DNA of 6,486 nt from Zoogloeaceae bacterium (GCA_031267345.1 JAIRZG010000218.1:1-6486); one strand, 5' to 3'; shown: positions 1 through 5,510, numbered from the stretch's first letter. Notes: generated from the letters alone by a model not told the origin. A program made the numbers and translations.

Positions 1-165
1 CGTATACGTAGCGGCTATGCCGCCAACAACCTGGCCATCGTCCGCCACATCGTGGTGAATCTGTTGCGGCTCAATACCACACGCAAAGCGAGTATCAAGT
101 CAAAACGAATGCTCGCTGCCGCCATTGACCAGTTTCGCGCTGAATTGCTTGGAATTATGACATAA
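1..165 (+). CDS. ISAs1-family transposase, C-terminal fragment
   Basis: The last 54 codons of a transposase are open from base 1 to the TAA at 163-165. The readable tail includes SGYAANNLAIVRHIVVN and LLRLN followed by a Lys/Arg-rich stretch (KASIKSKR). This is typical of the C-terminus of ISAs1-family (H-repeat-associated) DDE transposases, in which an NLA.vRh...NLLk segment follows the last catalytic region. The catalytic residues are outside the window, so activity cannot be judged. The stop codon lies only 16 bases from the presumed element end, which is usual for insertion sequences. The gene reads toward the truncated phage gene, so the two are tail to tail. Confidence 0.8.
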   Translation, partial: RIRSGYAANNLAIVRHIVVNLLRLNTTRKASIKSKRMLAAAIDQFRAELLGIMT

Positions 166-346
166 AGGTGCGATTGCCCTGGCCTGTGGCGGTGGCGAAA
201 CGCTTCCGGGTGGATTCGGCCAGTTCTTCCCCGATTACCTTCATGGCCGGGCGCATTCCGGCGGGCGTGAAATTCGCGGCGATCCGGGAAAGAACGCCGA
301 GAACCGTTTTATCGTCGTAAACGATGGAGATGGGAAGGTTGACCAT
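155..346 (-). pseudogene. Mu gpG-like virion morphogenesis protein, truncated by the IS
   Basis: The first 55 codons (346 down to 182) match the N-terminus of Mu gpG-like phage virion morphogenesis proteins (tail completion/head-tail joining). There is a short beta-rich start, then a conserved stretch of the form M.PAM..IGE.L..STR.RF (residues 31-50: MRPAMKVIGEELAESTRKRF). Family members are about 150 residues or longer. Here the frame passes into the insertion sequence at residue 55-56 and ends after eight foreign residues (GNRTFMS, then stop, in the IS end). The product would lack roughly two thirds of the protein and should be non-functional. ATG at 344-346 agrees with the family start, but I see no good ribosome binding site. 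In Mu this gene follows gpF; here about 3.6 kb of cargo lies between them. Confidence 0.75.
166..181. repeat. Presumed terminal inverted repeat of the IS
   Basis: AGGTGCGATTGCCCTG lies directly after the transposase stop and ends where the phage gene begins. Read inward it is CAGGGCAATCGCACCT. The partner repeat is outside the window, so this is assigned by position and by resemblance to ISAs1-type ends. Confidence 0.55.
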
Positions 347-440
347 TGCCAGATGTTACGCGCATGCTGCCCGATTGTGCGGACTGCCGACACGCTTCCC
401 CCTGCCATTCGCGTCCGGTATTTCCTATGATCCCGCCAGT

Positions 441-462
441 AAAAAGACGGCGCGACCGCCGT
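441..462 (-). terminator. Rho-independent terminator on the minus strand
   Basis: On minus, ACGGCG - GTCG - CGCCGT forms a perfect 6-bp GC-rich stem with a 4-base loop (447-462), followed by CTTTTT (446-441). It would stop leftward transcription coming from the cargo region before the gpG remnant. It is the only structure I can support in the gene-free stretch 347-570. A possible plus-strand promoter for com must lie in this stretch, but no convincing -35/-10 pair is visible. Confidence 0.6.
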
Positions 463-570
463 GGGTGGTGGAACACCCGCGACGGCCGCCGCCCGCGAAG
501 TCTACTCGCGTTTGGCCGAGACGCCGACAGTGCGCACACTGCCGGGAAAGGCTATCACGAAGCGTTAAAA

Positions 571-768
571 ATGACAAAAATGCAGGATGTCCGTTGCGGC
601 GGTTGCAACCGCAAACTGGGCGAGGCCAGGGCATTCGACCGCCTGGCGATCAAATGCCCACGGTGCAAGACACTCAATCACTACACAGGTTTTCCAGCGG
701 GTCATGAGCCTCAACACATAAGCGCCGCCGGGCGCGTTGAGGATCATGACCGTGCACATCAATCGTGA
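571..768 (+). CDS. com: Com-family zinc-finger translational regulator
   Basis: This 65-residue protein resembles phage Mu Com, a small zinc-binding RNA-binding protein that in Mu activates translation of the mom DNA-modification gene by altering mRNA structure at its start. Four cysteines are in place: C9-x2-C12 (VRCGGC) and C29-x2-C32 (IKCPRC), separated by 16 residues, with the typical LNHY segment after the second pair. The tail after about residue 45 is low in conserved features. ATG at 571 has only a weak GAAG eight bases upstream; ATG at 580 (MQDVRCG) is an alternative start. The frame is open much further upstream, but that part looks non-coding. The gene overlaps the start of the methylase gene by 23 bases, so the two are probably co-transcribed. 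By analogy with Mu, the methylase is the likely target (inference). Confidence 0.82.
   Translation: MTKMQDVRCGGCNRKLGEARAFDRLAIKCPRCKTLNHYTGFPAGHEPQHISAAGRVEDHDRAHQS
722..735 (+). promoter_or_regulatory. Hairpin just upstream of the methylase start
   Basis: GCGCC-GCCG-GGCGC is a perfect 5-bp stem with a 4-base loop. It lies within the 3' end of com and ends four bases before the GAGG (739-742) that would serve as the methylase ribosome binding site. In Mu, Com acts at a stem-loop near the mom translation start, so this is a plausible Com-responsive element. That role is inferred from position alone. Confidence 0.3.
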
Positions 769-1567
769 AATCAGCCGCTCGGTGCTGCGTTATTTCGGCG
801 GCAAATGGGCGATCGCGCCTTGGATCATCGAGCACATGCCCGCACATCGGGTCTATGTTGAGCCGTTCGGCGGCGCGGCCTCCGTGTTGATCAGGAAACC
901 GCGCAGCAAAATCGAGGTCTACAACGATCTGGATGATGAGATCGTCGGATTGTTTCGCCTCCTCCAATCCCCGGACAAATGCCGCGAACTCATCCGCATC
1001 TTGCGCCGCACCCCCTACGCGCGGCGGGAATTCGAGCGGGCGTTCTAGGCGACGACCGATCCCATTCTCCGGGCGCAACGCGCCATCATCCGGGCCTACA
1101 TGAGTTTTCACCACTCGGCCTTATTTAATCCGCGTAAAAATACCTTCGCCAACGCTCGCCACCGCAAGAAAACCGGCGGCGGCGGCAAGATGAGCGAATG
1201 GGTGAATTACCCGCGTACTCTCGCCGCCGTCTGCCGCAGGCTGCGCGGGGTCTTGATCGAACACCAGGACGCGCTGGATGTGATCCGTGTGCAGGACACC
1301 GATGACGCGCTCTTTTTCGTCGACCCGCCATATGTCATGAGCACGCGGGACAAATTCGTGGTCTACCGGCACGAGATGACCGACGCCCAACACCTGGCGC
1401 TCCTCGCGCTCCTCAAAAGCGTCCGCGGCCGGGTGATGATCTCCGGCTACGCGAGCGAACTCTACGACGACACGCTGACCGGCTGGACGCGCCTCACGCG
1501 GCAACACTACGCCAGCGCGGGAATCGGCATGGGGCGGCGCACAGAGGTGTTGTGGATGAACGGATAA
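746..1567 (+). pseudogene. dam: D12-class DNA adenine methylase interrupted by an in-frame TAG
   Basis: Read through the stop, this encodes a 273-residue D12-class DNA adenine N6-methyltransferase. YFGGK (residues 16-20) is the AdoMet-binding motif I, VEPFGGAASV is the conserved segment after it, and FFVDPPYV (D193-P-P-Y196) is the catalytic motif IV. VMISGY and the RRTEVLWMN C-terminus are also family features. A TAG at 1046-1048 (codon 101) breaks the frame after FERAF. The family usually has an acidic residue here before the TDDP-like segment (here ATTDP), so a GAG-to-TAG change is likely. The downstream part could restart at ATG 1100 but would lack motif I. Other genes here use TAG as a true stop (tcmP, DUF5131 gene), so recoding is unlikely. 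ATG 746 sits only three bases from GAGG; GTG 752 is better spaced. The gene overlaps com and ends at a terminator. Confidence 0.82.
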
Positions 1568-1597
1568 AAACCCCGCCGTCTGGCGGGGTTTCTTTGG
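1566..1597 (+). terminator. Rho-independent terminator after the methylase gene
   Basis: AACCCCGCC-GTCT-GGCGGGGTT (1569-1590) is a perfect 9-bp stem with a tetraloop, followed by TCTTT and preceded by a run of A. It begins almost at the methylase stop and ends the com-dam transcript. The A-run gives some minus-strand capacity as well. The hairpin shares 19 identical bases with the one at 3474-3492. Confidence 0.8.
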
Positions 1598-1694
1598 CCT
1601 GAAAATGTCATCGAGCGGTGGTCTCTACGCCGATCACGCCACGGCAATCCGTAAGGCTCCGGTCATTTGCCGGACGCCAACCCGGCCCATACGC

Positions 1695-1722
1695 TTGCCC
1701 TTGCGCATTGCGCGCGTATAAT
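1695..1722 (+). promoter_or_regulatory. Sigma70-like promoter of tcmP
   Basis: A consensus -10 TATAAT at 1717-1722 is preceded by TTGCCC at 1695-1700 with a 16-base spacer. Transcription would start near 1730, giving a leader of about 50 bases to the ATG at 1778. The exact -10 suggests expression from the silent prophage without phage late activators. The gene-free stretch 1568-1777 otherwise holds only the upstream terminator. Confidence 0.6.
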
Positions 1723-1733
1723 GAAGTCATATG

Positions 1734-1747
1734 AACTGACGCCAGTT
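1734..1747. repeat. Short inverted repeat in the tcmP leader
   Basis: AACTG-ACGC-CAGTT lies just after the predicted transcription start of tcmP. The arms are only 5 bp, so it may be chance, but the position would suit an operator. The ribosome binding site of tcmP is AGAGGA at 1761-1766, 11 bases before the ATG. Confidence 0.25.
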
Positions 1748-1777
1748 GAACGCCGCCAAAAGAGGAAATAAAGAAAC

Positions 1778-2635
1778 ATGAATAATACCCATGTCTTTGG
1801 CGGAGAGTGGACGCGCACCAAGCTGGAGGCGTTACGCAAATACCTTGCCGCCTACACGACCGCGCTCAAAAACCAGAATTTCAGGCTCCTCTACATCGAC
1901 GCCTTTGCTGGAACAGGGTTTTGCGACATCAACGGCGCGGCGGGCGAGGGGGAGCAGATCAAAGGTTCCGCGACGCTGGCGCTTGAGATCGTGCCAACCT
2001 TCGATAAATTCTTTTTTGTCGATCTGAAGAAAACACATACCGCCGCCCTGCGTGGACTGAAAGCCAGCCATCCCGAAAAAAATATCGAAGTGATCCGCAG
2101 CGACGCCAACGCCGCTCTGACTGCCATCTGCCGCCAGATCGACCGGAACCGGGAGCGCGCCGTTATTTTCATCGACCCTTATGGCATGGACGTGGAATGG
2201 AAAACCCTGCAAGCTGTCGCGGCAACCCGCGCCACTGATCTCTGGTATCTGTTTCCGCTTTCCGGGCTGTACCGGAATGCCGCCAAAAGCGCGGAGGCGC
2301 TGGATGAAGGAAAAACCCGGGCCATTACCCGCATCCTTGGCACGGACGTATGGCGCACAGAGTTCTACCGGCCTAACCCGCAAGCCTCTCTGTTTGGCGA
2401 AACCGAAGGCGATGTCCGGGACGCCACACCGCAAGCCATGCTTGATTTCGTATCCGGCAGGCTGAAAACGATTTTCCCGCATGTCAGCGCCCCCACCATC
2501 CTTTACCTGGACGGAAGCAGCAGAACCCCCAGGGGCGCGCCGCTGTTCGCGCTCTACTTCGCCGTCGCCAATCCCAGCCCGCAAGCCCGCGGCATTGCCG
2601 CGAATATCGCCAACCACATCCTGGGCAAGCTATAG
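1778..2635 (+). CDS. tcmP: Three-Cys-motif partner protein TcmP
   Basis: This 285-residue protein matches the TcmP family, named because its gene usually sits beside a gene for a three-cysteine-motif protein, as here. Function is unknown. Visible features are a W11-T-x-x-K-L start with a YL segment, then YIDAFAGTG (residues 39-47), which resembles an AdoMet-binding motif I. A FVDL strand (80-83), SDAN (108-111) and FIDPYGMDVEW (131-141) follow. The DPYG stands where amino-methyltransferases carry their D/N-P-P-Y/F motif, so a class I methyltransferase fold is a reasonable inference. The C-terminal part contains a PLFALYFA strand. The length is near the family norm and the frame is intact. The gene has its own promoter and AGAGGA ribosome binding site. 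Its last codons overlap the stop of the convergent DUF5131 gene. Confidence 0.88.
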   Translation: MNNTHVFGGEWTRTKLEALRKYLAAYTTALKNQNFRLLYIDAFAGTGFCDINGAAGEGEQIKGSATLALEIVPTFDKFFFVDLKKTHTAALRGLKASHPEKNIEVIRSDANAALTAICRQIDRNRERAVIFIDPYGMDVEWKTLQAVAATRATDLWYLFPLSGLYRNAAKSAEALDEGKTRAITRILGTDVWRTEFYRPNPQASLFGETEGDVRDATPQAMLDFVSGRLKTIFPHVSAPTILYLDGSSRTPRGAPLFALYFAVANPSPQARGIAANIANHILGKL

Positions 2636-3379
2636 CGCCATCTGACGCGCTTCGGGGTAGGCGCTCCAGACGCTGCCCTTGAACTCGCGGCCATTTGCTT
2701 TCTTGTGCCGTTTGACGCCATCGGCGCCCCAACCTCCCCATTGCTTGAAGAAAAAAGCCGCGCCCGCCACATCCGCCTGCGTCTGGATGCGCTCTACCCA
2801 TTCCGCGCACATCGGGCGCGCCCTGGGGCCGGATTCTCCCCCCACGATGATCCAATGGATGCCGGATAAATCGAGCGTTCCCAGGTCTTCCAGCAGTGGC
2901 TCGGCCGACAGGAAGCGAACCTTTGCCGCTACCTGCCGCAAAAAATCAATGCGCGCGACACCGTACTTCCTGTCTTCCACCGTCACGCCCAGCCACACGT
3001 TGTCCGGGCAGGGGCGCGCCGCAAAATATTCCGGCAACCGCGCCGCGCGTTTGGTCAAAATCTGGTAGGCATGTCGCGGCGTACCCCGTATTACCTCGAA
3101 AACCCGATCGATGAACGCATCGGGAATCGCCTCATGAAACAGGTCGCTCATGCTGTTTACAAAAAACATGGTCGGCTTTTTGCACCGCAAGGGCTGCGCC
3201 AGACGTTCAGGCATGAGCGTCAGGTCAAACCCATTCTCGTATCCCGGCGTATGCATGGCTTGCAAGCGCAGCGCCATTGTTTCGGCGTAACAATGCTTGC
3301 ACCCTGGAGAGACCTTGGCGCATCCCGTCGTCGGGTTCCAGGTCTGCTCCGTCCATTCGATGCGCGTTTTCGTCGTCAT
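2630..3379 (-). CDS. DUF5131 / phage Gp37-Gp68 family three-Cys-motif protein
   Basis: This intact 249-residue protein belongs to the phage Gp37/Gp68 family (DUF5131). The N-terminus IEWTEQTWNPTTGC (7-20) leads into C20-x6-C27-x2-C30 followed by YAE, a cysteine cluster suited to binding a metal or Fe-S centre and reminiscent of, but not identical to, the radical-SAM CX3CX2C motif. Further family segments are FVNSMSDLFH (73-82), LTKR (108-111), NVWLGVTVED (127-136), FLSAEPLLEDLG (157-168), VGGESGPRARPM (179-190) and FFKQWGG (210-216). Function is not established. The start is set at ATG 3379 because conservation begins there; an upstream in-frame ATG at 3451 would start inside the promoter. 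It converges with tcmP, its usual partner, with a 6-base overlap and no terminator between them. Confidence 0.88.
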   Translation of the reverse strand: MTTKTRIEWTEQTWNPTTGCAKVSPGCKHCYAETMALRLQAMHTPGYENGFDLTLMPERLAQPLRCKKPTMFFVNSMSDLFHEAIPDAFIDRVFEVIRGTPRHAYQILTKRAARLPEYFAARPCPDNVWLGVTVEDRKYGVARIDFLRQVAAKVRFLSAEPLLEDLGTLDLSGIHWIIVGGESGPRARPMCAEWVERIQTQADVAGAAFFFKQWGGWGADGVKRHKKANGREFKGSVWSAYPEARQMAL

Positions 3380-3422
3380 GTCTCGTGCTTTGTGTCGCCC
3401 GCTCGTTCGTTGCTTGTGTTCA

Positions 3423-3451
3423 AGTATAGTCCAGGCGCGGAACATTTCCAA
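3423..3451 (-). promoter_or_regulatory. Sigma70-like promoter of the DUF5131 gene
   Basis: On minus, TTGGAA (3451-3446), a 17-base spacer and TATACT (3428-3423) form a good sigma70-type promoter. Transcription would start near 3416, about 37 bases before the ATG at 3379. It lies between the gene and the terminator hairpin at 3474-3496, so the gene appears to be an independent unit. Confidence 0.65.
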
Positions 3452-3473
3452 CTGCTGTTGATTTCAAAAGCAT

Positions 3474-3496
3474 AAACCCCGCCGTCTGGCGGAGTT
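3474..3496 (-). terminator. Terminator hairpin after the small phage gene
   Basis: AACCCCGCC-GTCT-GGCGGAGTT folds into a 9-bp stem with one mismatch (C3478/A3493). On minus it is followed by TTTATGCTTTT. It lies 18 bases beyond the stop of the minus-strand gene at 3515. Its first 19 bases (3474-3492) are identical to 1568-1586. Confidence 0.6.
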
Positions 3497-3514
3497 CGTG
3501 GCGCGGCAATCTCA

Positions 3515-3830
3515 TCAGGCGGCGGGCTGGCATTTCGCGGTGGCGACCATGAGTTGTATCCGGCCCCATTCCCGGATGGCTGCGTCAATGGCGGCATCCA
3601 GTTCCACGCCTGTATATCGGTAGTTGTAAACCGAATCCGCGAAGTGCCGCCCGTGGCGGCTGTCCAGAAAGCGCCGGATGGCCTCGAACGGCAATCCGGT
3701 CATGGCGGCGACGCGGGTCATGGCGATCCGCCAGGCCGCGTCCGCCGGTTCGTCGAGGCGGCAGATCGTGCCCCAGAATCCCCAGCATTCGTTTTCCGTT
3801 TCCGGGGTTCGTGTCCATTTTTGCGTCCAT
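3515..3830 (-). pseudogene. Small phage protein of unknown function, apparent one-base frameshift
   Basis: The frame ending at 3515 encodes a coherent protein: WTRTPETENECWGFWGTICRL, then AWRIAMTRVAAMTGLP and RFLDSRHGRHFADSV, then AIDAAIREW near the end. The RFLDSRHGRHFAD segment is one I recognise from small uncharacterised phage and mobile-element proteins. No ATG, GTG or TTG begins the complete reading frame. ATG at 3830, with GGGAG five bases upstream, is one frame off and meets it at a run of five A residues (3822-3818 on minus). Removing one A gives a 104-residue protein starting MDAKWTRTPET. Either the run is miscounted, the gene is broken, or the ribosome shifts there. If unshifted, only ATG 3721 could start the C-terminal 68 residues. 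A terminator lies just downstream. Confidence 0.6.
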
Positions 3831-3854
3831 TCGATGCTCCCTTGGTTTATGTTT

Positions 3855-3873
3855 GCGACATCCCGACTGTCGC
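3855..3873. repeat. Inverted repeat upstream of the small phage gene
   Basis: GCGACA-7 bases-TGTCGC is a perfect 6-bp inverted repeat, 25 bases upstream of the presumed ATG at 3830. It could be an operator or leader hairpin. No clear -35/-10 pair is visible between it and the terminator at 3956-3989. Confidence 0.3.
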
Positions 3874-3955
3874 GCTGTTTCGTCCCGGAGCCGAGCGGAA
3901 TCGGGCGGAAACAGGCAATTTTTATCGGGAACGCGGGAGCGCCCGCCCCAGAAAC

Positions 3956-3989
3956 AAAAACCCCCGCCTTATCGCGGGGTTTGTTTTTG
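3956..3989 (-). terminator. Bidirectional terminator after the gpF-like operon
   Basis: CCCCGC (3962-3967) pairs with GCGGGG (3974-3979) around a 6-base loop. The stem extends through A:T pairs across one bulged C (3961). An A-run (3956-3960) on one side and a T-run (3984-3989) on the other allow termination in both directions. It lies 14 bases past the stop of the minus-strand gene at 4004. Confidence 0.7.
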
Positions 3990-4003
3990 GTGATGGGCGG
4001 GGA

Positions 4004-4201
4004 TCAGGCGGCGCGTTGTTCCCGCTCGCGTTCCAGTTCAGAACGGCGCGCAATCCACCGCTCGGCGTCGGCGACTTCCCGCGCCACTTCCGGGTAGTCT
4101 TGCGGCAGCTCGCGCAAACTGGCAAGCCATTCTTTCCAACGCGCGTCCGGCTCCATCCGCTCCGGCGGGTCCAGTATCCAGAAGGCAGGTTTTTCGCTCA
4201 T
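4004..4201 (-). CDS. Small hypothetical phage protein downstream of gpF-like gene
   Basis: This 65-residue protein is not one I can assign to a family. It starts MSEKPAFWILDPPERM and continues as a charged, helix-rich chain (RWKEWLASLRELP, VAREVADAERWIARRSELERERE). It has no membrane segment or cysteines. Its ATG (4201-4199) overlaps the TGA of the gpF-like gene (4200-4198) as ATGA, so translation is probably coupled and a role with the head gene is plausible. The close overlap and the terminator 14 bases after its stop support it as a real gene. Confidence 0.65.
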   Translation of the reverse strand: MSEKPAFWILDPPERMEPDARWKEWLASLRELPQDYPEVAREVADAERWIARRSELEREREQRAA

Positions 4202-5502
4202 GACCGCGCTCGCTTGATTGCCAGGGTGATTTCTTCCACGGCGGCGTCCAATGCCGCCCTTTCCTTAGTGTATAACCGGGCGCGGCGAGAATCAAGCGCA
4301 TATTCATAACGGATGATTCCGGCGCGGTTCAGGGCAAGGTTGCGCAGATGCGCTTCAATACCGGTTATGCCAAGCCCGCGCTGCGACAGCAAATAAATCT
4401 GCCGGTCGAGTTCTATTCCCGCGGTTTCCAGCGCCATTTCCAGACGTGCCATATTCGCGCCCTTGGTTGCGGCAAACCACGAACGGTCATGGCCATGTAC
4501 CACCGCCTTGTTCGCGCCTGGCCGCGCCAGCAAGGTTAGATCGCCAGCAGAAAGCGAATGGGAACTCGGATGGTTGTGCATCAAAACGACCGACGCGGCG
4601 CGGTCGTCGAGCAGTCTTGAAATTTCCAAGGGCAAACCAACGCGTTTCCGGTCATTGCCGACGTAACGGCCGATTTCCTTGCCTGTCGCTGCGTTATAGG
4701 CGACGACGTGTTCTGTCTTGGTTCTTTTCCCTTCTGTTACGAGCCACTTTTTGGCATCTCCCTCGGTCTTGGCGGCTCGCTTGGCCGAAAGCAGCGCTAC
4801 AGCCGGCTTGATGCCCGCCTTTTCCGCCTGCGCCAGAAAATCTCTTGCCAGTTGCGCCGGCAACTTCGCCGCCTTCTCTTCCACGATCCTTCTCAGATTT
4901 TCCGAAACGCTCGCCCCTGGCGCGTAGGCGAAGCCACGGTCGACGCCGGGCAGCCGCCCCTTGCCATCGGGTTCGTCCCAGCCTGCGGGCGGTTCGGTGG
5001 GGTCTCCGGCTTCCGGGGAGGTCATGGCCTCCACCGTGCAGTGGCAGCCCCAGCCGTTGGGCGGGAAGTTCGTCTGCCAGAACGGATGATCGTGGCGGAG
5101 CGTGAGACCATCCCAGGCCAGGTGCTGTGGGCGAGGGTTGAGGACGCCGTCGTCGTGAACGTAGCGCCAGTATGGCATCGCCTCCAGGACGTCCGGGTCG
5201 GTCAGTTGTTCCCAGCGCCCGGCGGCGTGACTGGCGGTCATGTTGGTTTCAAAGATGACCCGCGTGCGCCAGGCCTCCCCGGCTTTTGTTCCCTCGCCCG
5301 TCCAGCCGCGCCAGCCGTGGCGTTCGACGATTTCCCGGAAGTCGCGGCGGAATTGTTCCAGGTCTGTGCCCTCCAGGATGCCCTTCTCCACGGCTTTGCG
5401 CAGGTCGTCCAGGAGGTCGGCCTCCATCGCCCCGGCCACGACGAAGGCGCGGTCGTGCGCGGCCGCCTCGATGTCGTTCCAGCGCCGGGTGGGCAGATTC
5501 AT
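4198..5502 (-). CDS. Mu gpF-like head morphogenesis protein with C-terminal JAMM/RadC-like domain, N-terminally truncated
   Basis: From ATG 5502 this is 434 residues. The first part matches Mu gpF-like minor head proteins: NLPTRRWNDIEAAAHDRAF (2-20), a conserved FETNM (84-88), YWRYVHDDGV (111-120), RPQHLAWDGL (124-133) and NFPPNGWGCHC (145-155). These proteins help portal and capsid assembly. The C-terminal part carries E264, then VLMHNHPSS with H309-x-H311, S318 and D321. This is the E...HxH...S-x2-D metal-site pattern of JAMM/RadC-like domains, suggesting a Zn-dependent peptidase or isopeptidase (inference). Homologues usually have about 20 more N-terminal residues before NLPTRRW. Here that part is replaced by sequence antisense to a lysozyme gene; the frame is open up to 5625 but is not phage-head-like beyond 5502. 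The loss may leave it partly functional. It is coupled to the 65-residue gene downstream. Confidence 0.85.
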   Translation of the reverse strand: MNLPTRRWNDIEAAAHDRAFVVAGAMEADLLDDLRKAVEKGILEGTDLEQFRRDFREIVERHGWRGWTGEGTKAGEAWRTRVIFETNMTASHAAGRWEQLTDPDVLEAMPYWRYVHDDGVLNPRPQHLAWDGLTLRHDHPFWQTNFPPNGWGCHCTVEAMTSPEAGDPTEPPAGWDEPDGKGRLPGVDRGFAYAPGASVSENLRRIVEEKAAKLPAQLARDFLAQAEKAGIKPAVALLSAKRAAKTEGDAKKWLVTEGKRTKTEHVVAYNAATGKEIGRYVGNDRKRVGLPLEISRLLDDRAASVVLMHNHPSSHSLSAGDLTLLARPGANKAVVHGHDRSWFAATKGANMARLEMALETAGIELDRQIYLLSQRGLGITGIEAHLRNLALNRAGIIRYEYALDSRRARLYTKERAALDAAVEEITLAIKRARS

Positions 5503-5510
5503 CTTGCGCT
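5500..5510. other. Head-to-head junction of two truncated genes (rearrangement breakpoint)
   Basis: Minus-strand gpF homology ends at KMNLPTRRW (about 5505-5479) and plus-strand lysozyme homology begins at LALHEGW (about 5503-5523). Both genes lose their own starts within the same ten or so bases, and no spacer, promoter or IS lies between them. This is best read as a recombination breakpoint or an assembly join. Confidence 0.6.

Larger units (their letters stand above)
1..181 (+). mobile_element. Right end of an ISAs1-family insertion sequence
   Basis: This is the 3' part of an insertion sequence whose left part lies outside the window. It holds the transposase C-terminus (to base 165) and a short end ATAAAGGTGCGATTGCCCTG finishing near base 181, which I read as the terminal inverted repeat. 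The boundary is supported from the other side: phage gpG-like coding sequence is recognisable up to about base 182 and then loses its family pattern. Target-site duplication cannot be tested because the other end is missing. The ISAs1 family assignment rests on the transposase tail. Confidence 0.75.

Noticed and set aside
463..480. GGGTG...CACCC inverted repeat upstream of com as an operator
   Set aside because: The arms are short and it sits in low-complexity GC-rich sequence with no convincing promoter nearby, so chance is as good an explanation.
346..570. Upstream extension of the com frame
   Set aside because: It is Arg-rich with no family match, contains the minus-strand terminator hairpin, and Com proteins are short; ATG 571 fits.
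1046..1048. Alternative genetic code with TAG as a sense codon
   Set aside because: tcmP and the DUF5131 gene both end at TAG at sensible positions, so TAG acts as a stop here.
674..1114. 146-codon minus-strand open frame opposite com and dam
   Set aside because: It is a shadow of two recognisable plus-strand genes and lacks any domain or ribosome binding site.
1832..2617. Long 261-codon open frame on minus opposite tcmP
   Set aside because: It is a shadow of tcmP, which has clear family motifs, a promoter and a ribosome binding site. The antisense translation shows no recognisable domain.
3554..4309. 251-codon plus-strand open frame
   Set aside because: It runs antisense through three minus-strand genes and a terminator and has the Arg/Pro-rich composition typical of shadow frames in GC-rich DNA.
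5240..5502. N-terminal extension of the lysozyme frame
   Set aside because: It is antisense to conserved gpF sequence, so it is not part of the lysozyme.
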